Notes: generated by a model from the sequence alone, not told the origin. A stretch of DNA of 41,723 nt from Funneliformis mosseae (GCA_910592005.1 CAJVPP010000183.1:1-41723), one strand, 5' to 3'. Counted from the first letter of the stretch, positions 21,301 through 34,682 are shown. Translations and numbers: made by a program.

Positions 21301-24300
21301 TTCATATGAATCATTATGTTTTTCCCAAAATGAAAAATAGCGATTGCCAATAGCGTTTGCCGTGATGATCGTTCACGTGATCTAGTTAAAGATAGATTGC
21401 AGATAAACAAATAGAAAAGTTGTATGATGGAATTTTCCATCATGGTCCCACAAGAGCCGATTTAGGATTATAAAGAAAAAAAGAAAAAACAAAAGCAAAC
21501 CTTACAACATGATGAAGTAAGTGATTTAATAATGTGAAATGTTATTTTTATGCACGACAAGCCTTTTTTTTTTTTTTTTGTTTTGCGGCGTTCTTATGAA
21601 TTGCTTCTCTTTGACGGTGGTGGAAAGCAAGTGGTGAGGCGCTCTTACAAAGCCAGCCACCACACATTTGAAATGCTTATGCGTGGGCATTTTTTTTTTC
21701 TTTCCAAAAAAATTTCATCGAGACAACGAAAGTGCCAAAATTTTTTCCAAATAATTTTTTATCCCTTGTAATAAATAACCAGGGCAAACATTTAATAAAA
21801 CAATATCTAAATTAGATTAAGATGAACATTATTTTATCGCATGACGATGCATAACGCTTAAAGAGCTATATATTTAGGAGAGCCATCAACTAAAAAAAAA
21901 ACCGAACAATGATGATGTGACCCAATTAGATGTCTCTGAGGTGCGCACGTATTCTATTGTACTACTTCGGCATATTAATTAGTTCCGAATATTATAATCC
22001 GTTTGAAAGGTTTCGGGTTTGCTTGGATTTTATTTAACCCTTGTTTTCACTGTCCGATCGTTCTAGCACTTCAAAGATTTCATTAACGGATATGCTTGGA
22101 GAGCCCTGATCACTGCGCCGATGTCATGCCTGAATCCCGAATTTACGAGGTCCCGAAATCACATCATGTGAATTACCCAAGTTTCTCAGAAGTCAATCAT
22201 GTGTCGCACAATCCGCATGAATCACGTATACAATTCTTTACCGTATCATATTTCAGATTTCTTTGTTTACTTCGAATATTCCCGGTTTAGTTAGAATATG
22301 GAATTCATTTCACATATCACAGAATCAACGCCCGCCATCACTTATGAGTTCACATTATTTCACACAAACACACACAAAATAAAGAAATTAAACGCAATGA
22401 CGCGTGCATCTAATGTACGATATTTAATACAAAGGTTGAAACAATTTCATTATGGAGGAGGGGTTTTTTTTTCTCATACCATCTTCTTAAAGTTAAATCC
22501 ATGCACGCAAATGGAAAGAACCCGCGAAACAAATAAATAATCAAAAGGATGATTTCCTCATTTATCAATACTTTCACGCCGTGCTTACTTTTTTTTTTTC
22601 AATGAAAGGATACAAAGAAAGTCCTCCGAACAATGTTTATTGAATTACATGAATTTGAGATGTCAGGACATTCGTACGCGACTTATTTGGATATTTTCAA
22701 CCGTCCTTGAAAGCGCACAAATATCCTCACATGTACACCTAATTGCATAAATGGTTTGTTTATACGTGCTCACTTACCTTTTTATATCATAAACTTGATC
22801 AGATGATGATTGATTATCAATTGAACTTACGCGTTTGTTCCAAATTCCTAAAACCTTGAAACCTGCTGCGTCGAATTATCTAATATTCGCGTTTTAGGAT
22901 TATCGCACATATTCTAAACATGTAGTTAACAAATAAATATGATATGCTTTATATATGTAGAAATATATAATAAGGTTATCCATGTATAAGTATGCGCAAT
23001 GTTTACTAAATATACTTAAATTTGAAACAATGTTTGTTAATATTTAAGACCTAACCCCTTGAACATTTTTCATCGGCGTTCCCAGTCCGATTGTGATCAT
23101 AATTATTATTTTTTATTTTTATTATTATTATCATTATACTTTACGGGTTTACTTTATAATTCAATCAAACCCCGTTTTATTCATTTTATTGGTGTTTATA
23201 GAGAAGATTTTAGATTATAATAAAGAACAAAGAAAATCAACTTTGATCCCATAAATTTTGGGGAACAAGAATCTATTGTACTGTAGGAGCCGAAAGAAAC
23301 TGTTTGAATTATGCATGTATGAATGAACTAATGAGATTGCTCGCACAAAAATTTGCAAAAAAAAAAAAAAAAAATTCAACATGTTCATTCATCTTGTCGA
23401 TTTTTGCTTTGTATGTATGTACAATAGAAGTTTGTTTTATTTTAAAAAAAAAAAAAAAAAAAATTTGATTTTCAATTTGGAACCTTTCATTAGGCGAAAC
23501 ATTGTGTTCAATGGGCAACAATCTCTTTTTCAGCTATATTTGTTCGTGAAAGCGTCAAGTTTTTTTTTGTGATATAATGGACAGTTGATCAAATTCTATG
23601 TGATTCCTGAATTTGTATCATTTGCGGGAAATTTTTTTTCCTAAATGGCGACGAGCTATGACCCATTTAGTTTTACATTTCTAAAAAGATTCATGTTCGA
23701 AAAAAATTTTCTTGGGGCCTGTTTACAAATACAATTGTGGCGAATGGCACGTGTCGATCATTAAAACATAACGACAATGCATAATAATTATAATAATTTC
23801 CGAAAGTGCTTAAACGAATCTTTCCGTTATATATCATTTCCATGCATGAATTTAAGGCATTGTCAAAAAAAAAAACGTGGTACTGCATTAATTTATGTAA
23901 ATTCCGGAAAGGATTTCATGTTAATAAACTTTGGATTATTTAAATGTGTATACGCGGGGTAAAAACGTTTCAGTAAGGCAAAAAAAAAAAAAAAAACAAA
24001 GAAATTTGATATTCTCATTTTTTTTTTTTATTGTTTACGCCAAGGATCAGGTTAAAAATTTTTTTTGTTAAAAAAAAAAAAAAAATTAGTATAATTTAGA
24101 TGAGAAAATAATGGAATGAAACTGGGTATACTTTCTAGCGAAACAACTGCTGTTTGATAATTTCGCGTACTACACGCCACAAAATCATTACAAATCTCTC
24201 AAATAATGTGATCAAAAAAAAAAAAAAAAACAAAGAACTTTGACGACTTTTTCTAGAAAAGATCTTTTAGAATATCATCTACTGATTCTGTTTCAGATTT

Positions 24301-24582
24301 TCGGTTTTTTTTTCTTGTTTAACATTTTTAAAGTTTTTGAATAAAAAACGTGGCGCGAACCTTAACGATGTTTTGTCGTATTTCATTTTCATACACTTCA
24401 ATCCCCGTATGCCATCATGATGCCAAGAGTGAGTCAGCTTTCTCTTCAATCATTCCATCTTACGAAACTTGACCTTGCAGTAATTCAAATCGTTTCTATC
24501 TGTTACATCTTTTTTTTTTCATCCCTGTGGACCAAGAAGAGTTAGCCTCTTGTAATGTATATATATATATTTTTTCTACGAG

Positions 24583-24620
<38 letters not shown>

Positions 24621-26122
24621 TCCCGATTTCACAAGTTTCAAATTGAAGCGCCGCATAAATCATGAGAACTTTGGGATCTACTAAACACATATACGAGGAT
24701 CTTTTGTTCCACGTTATGATTCCTAATTTATAACACCCGTGAGTTTCTATTGGCTGAATGGAGGCCATTATTCTCGCATCATTACCGGGTACATTTTCAC
24801 AAAAAAAGGTTCCACAAAAGCGCAATTATTACATTTACCATAATAGATTACCCCGTGTTTCAAAAAAAAAAAAAATCAAAAAAAGTATTTTTAAAAGAGT
24901 AATGATGTCATAGTCTTTTTTTGGTAATTACTAGTTTTAGATACCCTATATATAATTTTAGTATTTCATATTTGAACGTAGACCCCAAGATGTGTTGTAA
25001 GAGTGAATTACCGAAAAAAAGTTTTCATTAACGGTTGTCCATCGCTAATCTATAAATATAAACTGGTTTAATTATATCATTTGCAAAGGCCTCTATAAAA
25101 TCAAACAATTAAATAATTTAAAGATCTGGTTCTTTATTTTCAATTAGGAAATTATCAGATTTTAAGCCATAGAATCATAGCAGGGGGGCAAACAATGATC
25201 ATAATTTAACATATCGATAATAAATGAGTGAATGTGCATGTACAATACGTATATATAAATTTTTAATATACTCGTATTCTTTATTTGGCCTAGTTCGATC
25301 CCATGCTTGTTATTTTTCATCTGAAGAAAAATGAAAAAAAATTTTTAAAATGAATCTTCACTTGTCATTCGTTTCAATACATATAATTTATTGTTGTGTG
25401 TGGCTTGTGTGGCCGTTAAAAAATTTTGATCGACTAACTCGGTTATCTGCGTCCAACGTGACAAATCAAATCCTGTCAGACTTTGGATATAACTTCATCA
25501 CATTTATATTTACGATGTGACATCCAAATCAGATTTGGAATTCTTTATTAATTGCGTGATAATAATTTATGTATATTACTTAAATTAATTATATTGTAAA
25601 CAACTTTTCAATTACAATAACAAATATAAAAACAGATATATCACATTAATCAAATATATTGTTTTTTAATGTAATCAATAAAAGATAGAAGTTGAGAGAA
25701 CTTTATAAAAAGGTTGGATTGGGTGGGTTTTCTGTTTCGTTGCAAGACTTATTACTTCTTGTTCTTTTTTTCAAAAAAAAAAAATTCCTGATTTCGTAAA
25801 AAAAAAACTCGCTTGTTAGAAAGAAGTAGTATCTAACGAAAAAAAAAAAAAAAAAAAAAAAATAATAATATAAAATAAAAAAAAAAAATTTATATATATA
25901 AATAAACTTGTTTAAAAACAAAAAGCCACCTTAGCGTTATATTCTTTAATTTTTTTTTTTTTTTTTTATACAAACACCAACGTATATATAAAGACCAGTT
26001 TTCGCTACCAAATATTTTTTTTTCCTTTTATTCACAAAAAAAAAAAAAACTTTAGCGAGATCATTTTTATTATCAAAGAAATTCTTTTTTCTCTCAAAGT
26101 TTTTACAAAAAAAAATTTTTTT
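18335..26122. other. Non-coding region upstream of the bZIP gene
   Basis: About 7.8 kb without a supported gene. It holds CACGTG at 18335-18340, 21374-21379 and 23748-23753, ACGCGT at 22400-22405 and 22829-22834, a (GA)n run at 24586-24617, (AAT)n near 20738-20765, and many A/T tracts. The segment 21900-22900 is less AT-rich and of higher complexity, but its open frames lack ATG starts, domains or exon structure; it could be regulatory. A GTTCGATCC at 25293-25301 resembles a tRNA B box but no A box or stems accompany it. Confidence 0.45.
24586..24617. repeat. (GA)n microsatellite
   Basis: Sixteen uninterrupted GA units preceded by a (TA)n run and a short T tract, non-coding, about 1.6 kb upstream of the bZIP gene. 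Confidence 0.92.
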
Positions 26123-26176
26123 TTGATTCCCCATCAAAGGTTTCATTTTTTACCCAAATTTGTTTATCAATTAGAA

Positions 26177-27037
26177 ATGTCAGCTACAACAGCTAAACTT
26201 TCCGTTACCGTCGCTGCTGGTTCTCGCGGTTTTTCGGAATATGATCGTCATTACTCAACGGTACATGGGAGACGAATTGGAATTCAGGATTTAATAAATG
26301 AACCCGTTCGATCTTCGTCTTCGGTTAGCACTTCACCGGTTGAACCTCATCTTCAGTATCACTTGAATCGACATCCTAGCTCTGAATTAGGATCAAATCA
26401 ATTTAGGCATTATTCTTTATCTCCACCTCAACCTCATTTACCTTTACCTCAGCAAAATATAATCTCCACGCCTTCTATGGAACTTGAATCTTATAAGTTA
26501 CTTACCCCTCTCACCTCACCAACTCAAAATCCCGTTACCCCTTCAAATTATAGCCCAACTTCCAATTCAACATCATCATCTGTAAAATCGGATGATCAAA
26601 ATTCATATATGACAACCATTCAAACTTCGGGAATGATTATGCCACTCTCCTTGCAAGAACGTCGTGAGAGGAATAAGATTGCGTCTGCAAAGTACAGAGC
26701 AAAGAAACATAAACAAAATCAAGAAATGAGTTCAACCATCGCCGAATTGAGCGCCGAAAACAACGTTCTATTAAGACAACTCGAAGAGGCCAAATCAGAA
26801 AATTTGGAATTGAAAGAATTAGTCGACAGACTCAAGAGCAAGCTCGTGGAAGGAAAGATTTTGAAACGATTGGGACGAGGAGGTGCAAAGTCATTGCTCT
26901 CCCCAACATCACCGGTGGAAGATTTGGACATAACCTCAAACGTTACCACGAACGTGAGGAAGAGTTCAACAAAACGTGGTGGATTTAGCAGTCACGCAAA
27001 AGGAACTGGGCCTTCAACAAAAGGTTCTCGCAAGTAG
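26177..27037 (+). CDS. bZIP transcription factor, ATF4/Cys3-like basic region, single exon
   Basis: An uninterrupted 286-residue frame from ATG 26177 to TAG 27037; in-frame codons upstream contain no ATG. The N-terminal half is Ser/Pro/Thr/His-rich with a short conserved-looking block GRRIGIQDLINEP near residues 33-45, a candidate activation or cofactor motif. Residues about 161-180 are the basic region RRERNKIASAKYRAKKHKQ; the N-x2-A-S-x2-Y-R core is closest to ATF4 and to fungal sulphur or amino-acid regulators (Cys3, Zip1, Met4 group) rather than CREB or Yap. A Leu/Glu-rich zipper follows to about residue 227. The tail is Ser/Thr/Gly/Lys-rich. Nuclear, dimeric DNA binder; targets unknown. 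AATAAA starts 14 bases after the stop. The gene stands alone, with 13.9 kb and 11 kb of non-coding DNA on either side. Domain certain, subfamily tentative. Confidence 0.92.
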   Translation: MSATTAKLSVTVAAGSRGFSEYDRHYSTVHGRRIGIQDLINEPVRSSSSVSTSPVEPHLQYHLNRHPSSELGSNQFRHYSLSPPQPHLPLPQQNIISTPSMELESYKLLTPLTSPTQNPVTPSNYSPTSNSTSSSVKSDDQNSYMTTIQTSGMIMPLSLQERRERNKIASAKYRAKKHKQNQEMSSTIAELSAENNVLLRQLEEAKSENLELKELVDRLKSKLVEGKILKRLGRGGAKSLLSPTSPVEDLDITSNVTTNVRKSSTKRGGFSSHAKGTGPSTKGSRK

Positions 27038-27050
27038 AAATTTGTGGCAC

Positions 27051-27056
27051 AATAAA
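27051..27056 (+). terminator. Poly(A)-signal-like AATAAA of the bZIP gene
   Basis: AATAAA lies 14 bases past the stop, followed by about 650 bases of strongly T-rich 3' region with a G10 run near 27319. Confidence 0.4.
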
Positions 27057-28368
27057 ATTTTCATTTTTCACATTTTTTAAACATCATCATTATTCCAAGA
27101 TTTTAAGGTTAACGAAATTACATTCATCATTTTTTTTTCATGATTTATAGATTAATTTTTTTTTTCAACACCCATATAATTTTTTTTTTCTTCTTTCATC
27201 ATCCCACCTTTTCTTCTTCTTCCTATAAAATGTAAAGATTTTTTTTTTTAAACTCTGTACAAACCTGTGCATATTATTTCCTTATATATATATATATAGA
27301 TATTTTTTCATGTTTTCGCGGGGGGGGGGGTGGGCTTCACAATTTTTTTTTTCTTTCACCTTAAATTTTAATTATAGGATGATTTTTTTTTAATACGTAG
27401 TTTGCAGGTTCTCTAGAGAATCATTTCGCAAATAGTGCTTTTTTTTTGTATTAGAATAATTTCCTTTCCCTTTTATGCTTGTTTCTTGTTTCCTTTTTTT
27501 TTTTTTATTTTTTTTTTAAAAAAAAAAAGTGGTCAATTTTTTTGTATATTTTTTTTTTCTTTGGTTTTCACACTCTTAAGGTCCTAATAATAATTGGGGT
27601 TTTAATTTTTTAAATATCGGTTTTTTTTTTTCTGTAATTGAATTTTTTTTTTTTTTGGAGTTTTTTCACAAAAAAATTTCATGTAATGACTCATAAATAA
27701 AAAAAATTAGTTTTAAAAAAAAATATATGTGTTCTTGTTTGGATTTTGATGGCAAAGTGTCATAAGTTAAATTGATGATTTCTTCAATTTTCAACGTTCA
27801 TTATTAACAAATGAGTCAAATGAACACGTTACACGTCTGAAAGTCTTATCTTAACAAAATTATCTCATCTTTGTTCATAAGCAGACTTTTTTTTACGATT
27901 ACGATTAAAAGTGGCATCATCTCACATCACGAAATTCTAATTAACTATCAAGGTCTGCATTAAGGCGGAATCGTGTCATCGTGTGGGATATGACCCAAAT
28001 AGTTCCATTGAATGTGTTGGTGTCACACAATATTACCTAAACATTAGAAAAAAAAAAGTGCCAAACTTTATTTGCTTGTTTTTTTTTATTATTATTATTA
28101 TATATTGTGAAACGGAACAAAGAAACGAAAGTGTCATTCATTCCCATCATATTTTAAATTTTACTCTAGTTTATTTCTATAAATATCCACCACATGTGGA
28201 ATGATGAAATTGTAAAAAAAAAAATAGTGGTACTGCGTTTAATTTACGATAATTAGAACGAGCGGTATCTCCGCGAAAAGATCTTCAAAAAATACTGACA
28301 ACTTCGGTAAAATTTTGTAGATTATGAGAAAAAAAGTAATTCAGAATGAATTCATTTATTTTTCTATA

Positions 28369-28399
<31 letters not shown>

Positions 28400-28707
28400 G
28401 ATGTAATGTAATGTAATTCAGGAAAAAGGGGGGGAGAACTCTGTTTAAAAATAGATTTTTAAACAGTTTAAACCTGTATAAACTTGTTCTGAATGTTTTA
28501 GGTTACCAATCATTTTACAAAGAAAAAAAATTTTTTATTTTAGAAGTTTTTTGTGTATTTTAACATATCATATGTGACCTTTAATGATAAAGTTTACCAA
28601 AATGGTGAAAATCTTGCATCAAAAGTGATTTAGATGATGACATCGTCTCTTCATCTTGTATAAAAAAAAAATATCAAAATCAAAATAAATAAAATAAAAT
28701 AAATAAA

Positions 28708-28738
<31 letters not shown>

Positions 28739-29365
28739 TAATCGTAAAAAATAATAGATAATATAACAATGTTATCAAAAAGTTCAAAAGAATATGTATA
28801 TGGATAATATAATATATACATTACAGATTATTATATAATATACAATCCGGTTTATGCATAATTTAACGAAGAAAGGTTTTTTGACTTAGATTTTTTTTTT
28901 TAAAAATACATTTTGTATTTATTTTTACCCATCCAGTTGTTAATGAGTAACCAGATTTGGAACAAGCTGCCGTCGGAATTCGGAAACCGTTCGGGAAACC
29001 GGCTTTATAAGTATCCTTTATCAATCGAAGCAGATTTGGCTTATTATTATTATTATCATCATTATTGTTTTTCTGATGTTCTTCTGTGGCTATGATAAGA
29101 TTCTACATAAAATAAAAAAAAATTGTATTTTAAAAAGATTGTCACGAAAGAAAAACAAAAAGAATAAGCCTTAAATCATTTGAGTAAACAAAATCACGTA
29201 ATAAGTTAAAAAAAGGCATTCGAAAATGTAAAACTTGTCAGGGTTCCCATATTTTCGTGGCTTTTCCACCTTTTTTATTGGCGAGTTTCGATACTTCCAT
29301 GATTCTTTTTTATTTGTATGCGATTTCCCGATTGAAGAAATTTTTAAAGAATTCGTCAGATCTAA

Positions 29366-29383
29366 TGATGACACGCGTCATCA
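29366..29383. promoter_or_regulatory. 18-bp near-palindrome TGATGACACGCGTCATCA
   Basis: The two 9-base halves match as inverted repeats except for one position. It combines an ACGCGT core with outward TGATGAC/GTCATCA arms of the kind bound by bZIP dimers. It lies 2.3 kb downstream of the bZIP gene. Symmetry is seen; protein binding is inference. Confidence 0.35.
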
Positions 29384-32300
29384 ACTTTCGTACAAAAAGG
29401 GTAATCAATGCACATTTGTAAACAATAATCTCATGCTTCACTCACATTAGAACCTACGATGACAAGAATAAATACTCGAAGGGTTCTTTGTTCAGAATGA
29501 TCCAATTTTGTACTGTATTAACGTGAAAATCTCAAATGTTCTCGCCTATATTGGTTAATAATATCGTAACACGCATTAATAAAGATCTCAAAGGTATGTT
29601 CTATCAGATTTTACTATAAATAAATCTCATTCCAGTTGGTAAATAAAAATAACAATATATGTATGTATGTATATATTTTTTTTTCTCACACAAGAATGTT
29701 CGATTATATTATCGGATGAAAGACTCCGGCAAAACAGGTTCTGAAAACTCTTATGGGAAAAAAATAAAGGTCGCGTAATTACTTTCCTTCATGCTCGCGT
29801 TCCTTGGATTTCGTGCCTTCATCAAGTTATATTAAGGAACATACAATAAACCATTTTCACACCACACAATGATGAATACGTTTGGTGACAATACAAGGAA
29901 TCAAGCCACACATCCGGAAATGAATGTATATGTCACATAAAGGGTTGGTCACAATATATGTTCCTTGATGAATGATTAGTAACATTGTCCGAGTACATCT
30001 TCGAATCAAAATGTTGCAGAATTATCCGCTCGTAATCCGCCGCGGTACATTTATGAGGCTAATAAAGTGAAATTAAATCTTTCCTCTACCTTTCAGCGTT
30101 GACGATCACTCTTGTAGCACGCATACAATCAATTTGTTTTTGGTTCAACAATCCTTGTTTTTACATTATGATAATTTGGTTGGGAATTCCTAAATATCAC
30201 CAAAAAAAAAAAAAAAAAAATTGCATGAATTAAGTTGCGTCGAACAATTTTTTTTTTTTTCTTTTAATGTAAAGAAATCATTAAAATAATCGGAAAAGGA
30301 AAAATGTATTATATATTATTGATAAACGTTTGCTATAATAAGAAATAAAAAATAAAAAACCTCCCATAAAAAAAAAAAAAACCAAAATTGAATTTTTCTC
30401 TTCAATTATTATTAAACAACAATGAATGAACATTTCGATGATAATGACAAAGACAATAATATTAATGGATATTATTAATTATGTGAAAGTTAAAAATCAA
30501 ATAAGATAAGAAAAAAGGGAGGATTTTCCACCTACAATGGTGGGTCATAATAATGCACAATAGATTCAAAAAAATCATTACAATCATAATTAAAATTGGA
30601 AATTTGAATTCACACTATTTGTTGAGTCTTGGTACCCTGATGAGCTTAATGTTTTTTTTTTTTTCTTTTAGAAGTTCGCTGTTTTTATTGGTAACCTTTA
30701 TCATTCTTTGTATAAATTGAATAACCTTCTTATTATTGTTTCTTCGTTTTCGGAAAAAATTAATTATTATTGTTTACCATTTTTAGTAAGTCTTAAGCTA
30801 ACGAAGATCATTTTAATTAGTTCTCAAAAGCAATTATTATCTTATATACGGTTAACCTATTTGGTGAGCAACCCTTTTGAAACCTTTTTATGACGCAGAG
30901 CTGCGGGGAACAAAAGGACTTCCGAAATCATGGTGAATGGTCGCATGTCACGTGAAAATCTGATGTCAAAGAAATTTTCGGATTTACGAAAGCTAGGTTC
31001 AATTTACAATGCTGTCATTTGATGATGCTAGATAACTCTCATTTGACGATTTGACGATGACCTTTACAACGAGCATGAACGTTCTGAACGGTAAAGAATA
31101 ACAAAAATCATGAAACACTTGAGTCATGTGCCTCATCATTATGTGTCTTTTTTGTCTTGATTAGTAATGACATATCGAGAAAAGAAAAAGAAAAAAGATT
31201 TCCCTTTCATTTGTCTAAAAAAAAGACCTCATTGACTCGGATGTATCGGAAGAAAAACACCATCTGCAAATGGATTTATTTTAACCAACGTCTCATTATT
31301 TAAATACCACGTTAACATAAAGAAAAAGGTCAATTTTGTATAATAATTAAATGTGCGGACATGGAAATATTTCTACTTTTATGGTATTCATAAACATCAT
31401 AATGGTTTCAGAATTCTCATTCAAGGTGCATCCAACGCGCGTTCCGATCCCGTGATATCTCTGATCAGTCACCGTGTGATTAGATGAACATGCAATCTCT
31501 GAATGACGTTCCCTCCCACTTATGCATCATCTTTTCCTAAATTAATATCGTTGGTTAGATAATGACGCGCTAGGTGCTTACCGTTTTGCTCAAAAAGAGG
31601 AATTTTCATTCTCAATGAGAAAAAATTGTTCATTTATGGATTCTTTATTTGTCACCTTTCCATTTATGGTGATCACCATTTAAATGGTTTCTCATATTTT
31701 TAGGTAAACTTGTGGACATAATCTTTTTTTTCGTTAAAAATTGATCAACAACATTCATGACGTTTCTTGACGCAATTAATGCATTTAACCTGATGGATTC
31801 GCCTAAATCTATTTAGGAAATTTTATTGAGTTTCGGCATGTCCATACGAATTTGTTTATTTATATTAATGAGCTAAAAATAAATCCAATAAATTTATTAT
31901 TGTTGAACACGTTTATAAATTTAGAAATCGGACTACCAATCTACCAATCACATGACTTTTAAATTGCCAAGTGTAACTGTGTGAAAAAGATGACTTCATT
32001 GCACAACGAGATCGAGGTGCGGACACGAACGGTTTCTTTAATTACACGAGGTTCATATATATATATAAAAAAAAGAGTACCGTTCAATAAACGACCGAGT
32101 TTTATCAAACAAGGTTTTTTTTTTTTTATAGGAAAGACAAATTAATCAAACCAGTAGAAATTGGGGGTGGGCAAAATCATAACAATTTAACGAATTTTTT
32201 TTATTATTCATTTCTTTAATGTTTCTATAATAATCTAAATTAAAAATTTTAATGTATTCGTTTCACTCCCAATGTGATCTTATGTCATGGTAGGAAGAAA

Positions 32301-33461
32301 ACCGGAATGAAGTCGTCGTACAATATATGTAAATATATTTTTTCTTTCTTTACATGTATAAAAAAGAAATAGGATAATAAACAAAGAAATAATTGATTTA
32401 CAAGTAATATTTACGTGATCTATCAGTTGATATCTGTTTATGAGCGGAGGAAATCGGTTTACATGAATAAAATAACCAATGCCAGTATAATTACACGTGT
32501 GAGCAGATAAGGAATAATATATATATATTTTTTTTATTTTATTTTTTAAGTTATAAAAAAAACTTGAATTTTTACGACTTAAGCCACCAATAGCAGAAAC
32601 ACAATTTTTTTTTCCCTCAGTAAAGGAGATTTCAGATAGATTGGATAGATTGATTTTAATCTGATGTATTATATAAATAAAAACTGAATAGAGGATGATA
32701 AATAAGAAGGGATAAAACTACTTTTCTTCGTGTTTGTGTTTCGTGATCGTACGAGAATAAATAAACGAAAAAGTATCATGAAACCTTATGTGAATCAACT
32801 AATATATGTGAGTATGTGTGTGTATATATATTTATTATTTAAAAAAAAATAAACAAGAACTCTGTAATAAATATATTAGTGATGAACGGGTTTTTATCAA
32901 ACGATCGATTGTTTTTTATTTAAACATTTTCATCCTTTTCCGTATGATAGGTGATAAAAAATAAAACGTTATAAGAGAGGCTCGTATCACATAGTACATT
33001 GCATGCAATAAAACGCAAAAATTCGTGTGTAAAATTAATGTTTTGCGACTAACGTTGGGTTTTCGTCACACGTGACTTTTGGGAAGGAATGATCGTCAAA
33101 AACTTATAAACACACAGTATAAATATTGTATATATAGTATAATATATGTATATATATATATATATAAATATATTTTTTAACACATAAATTTAGATTAGTT
33201 CAAGGTCTGAGAAAAGAATCCCTAAATTTCAAAATCCAAAGAAATTCTTTGATTTATCTCCTTGTTGACGGTAGCATTACATGCATATTCAACCATTCCA
33301 GCGAACCCATTAACATTTGTGATACATTAATTAAACATCGCTTTCCAAGCTTTGTCTTGGGAGTATCTCAAGCTCCTCGCCAAGTTTTCTTGAGTGTTAC
33401 ACGTAAAGAAACAATTCGATTTTTTTTGTAAAAAATAGGATTTATTTTGCTCTTTCTAGCA

Positions 33462-33530
33462 CTTGTTCTTTTTCTTGTTCTTGTTCTTGTTCTTGTTCTT
33501 GTTCTTGTTCTTGTTTTGTTTTGTTTTGTT
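33462..33530. repeat. CTTGTT hexanucleotide array passing into TTTTG pentamers
   Basis: About seven CTTGTT units, then several GTTTT units. The open frame across it is pure low complexity and is not considered a gene. Confidence 0.9.
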
Positions 33531-34640
33531 TTTGTTTTTTTATTTTTTTTTTGTTTATGTTTTTTTTTTTACTTATTTTTGTTCTGTAATTTTTTTTATT
33601 TATTTTGATTTCTTAGACTTATTAAGAAATTCATTTAAGATCTCCTTTTCTAGATAAGATTTCCTTCGTGACAACTTATAATTGCTAACATCGCAGAGAA
33701 AAACAAGAGGTGATATGCAACTTGTTTATTAATACACAATCAATCGAAAGGAGTTTTTATTATTATTGAAAATCTTGTGAAAAAATTCTTTTTATTTAAT
33801 ATCGTAATAGTTTGATATTCGATCAAAACTTCTACACAAGTATTAATTAAATCACATCCCTCACAAAGGTACAAGAAATAATATTGTGTTGTGCTAACGC
33901 GTCATTTTGATCACTCACAACACGTAATAATCTCATCCTTATACAATCGAAATTACGGATAGCCGAGTATTTTCTTCGTGATGCAACGGAAGTGACCGAT
34001 TTCATGCATGTTTACCACAAATCTACAAAATAAAGAGTTGTTTTATCAAGGAAATCTTAAAATTTTCGTTTTGATTAAATTGGGTCGATTTAGTGATATT
34101 CGGCAAAAATTTTTACGCTCAATTAAAAATTCGGTGGCGCGTTTGCTATCTGCCACGGGCGTGAAGCAACGAGTCACAACTTTGAAATCCGATCAGGTGA
34201 CGTTTCATTTGTTTAAAGTTCAAAAATTTCACATAGAAAACTTTTAAGTAAATAATAATAATAAAATAAGTATATATGAAGAAAAAAAAAAAAAAGATGT
34301 TAATTAATCATAAGATGATAATTGATGATAAAGAGTTATACCTTTATCGGTACACGCTTTAGCCATTTCGTCGTTCATTATATTTTTATTATATTATAAT
34401 AATGGATGTGAGAAGAAAAAGAAAATTATTATTTTTTTTTTTTTAGATTGTATAATGAGTGGTGGTTAAATGAAAATTTGAAACATTTAAAATCATCCCT
34501 ATATTTATCAAGAGGTAACATAAAATGAATTCGTATGGCTTTTATGTGACCCTAATTTGTAAATGTAAATGTTAATAATATAAAATAGAACAATAAAAAA
34601 AGGTTACATTAATCTTAAGAGATAAAATCGAATGTCTCTC

Positions 34641-34648
<8 letters not shown>

Positions 34649-34682
<34 letters not shown>
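34649..34682. repeat. T23A11 homopolymer junction
   Basis: T tract running directly into an A tract, preceded by a CT-rich stretch. Confidence 0.9.

Larger units (their letters stand above)
27038..30948. other. 3' flank of bZIP and gene-free DNA
   Basis: The first 700 bases are T-rich with a T10A10 junction at 27508-27527. Beyond that I see A tracts (near 28377-28399 and 28710-28735), a (TATG)n run near 29660, an 18-bp near-palindrome at 29366-29383, and an inverted pair in which the left CATCAAG...AAGGAACATA (29820-29843) corresponds to TATGTTCCTTGATG (29957-29970) apart from an extra TTATATT. No open frame is supported. Confidence 0.45.

Noticed and set aside
22096..22540. Two plus-strand open frames in a higher-complexity patch
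   Set aside because: The first begins at a non-ATG codon, neither has a recognisable motif, and no splice sites extend them.
25293..25301. tRNA B-box-like GTTCGATCC
   Set aside because: No matching A box, anticodon stem or acceptor stem around it.
26123..26176. Upstream extension of the bZIP frame
   Set aside because: The extension would have to start at a TTG in a T-rich leader. The first ATG in frame is at 26177.
26719..26949. Minus-strand open frame inside the bZIP gene
   Set aside because: Mirror of the zipper-coding region; Leu/Ser-rich only because of the antisense of Glu/Lys codons.
33463..33657. Leu/Phe-rich 64-codon open frame
   Set aside because: It is a CTTGTT simple repeat plus T tracts, not a protein gene.
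34008..34247. 79-codon plus-strand open frame with basic composition
   Set aside because: No domain, no codon-use contrast, and isolated in a desert; length is within chance for this DNA.
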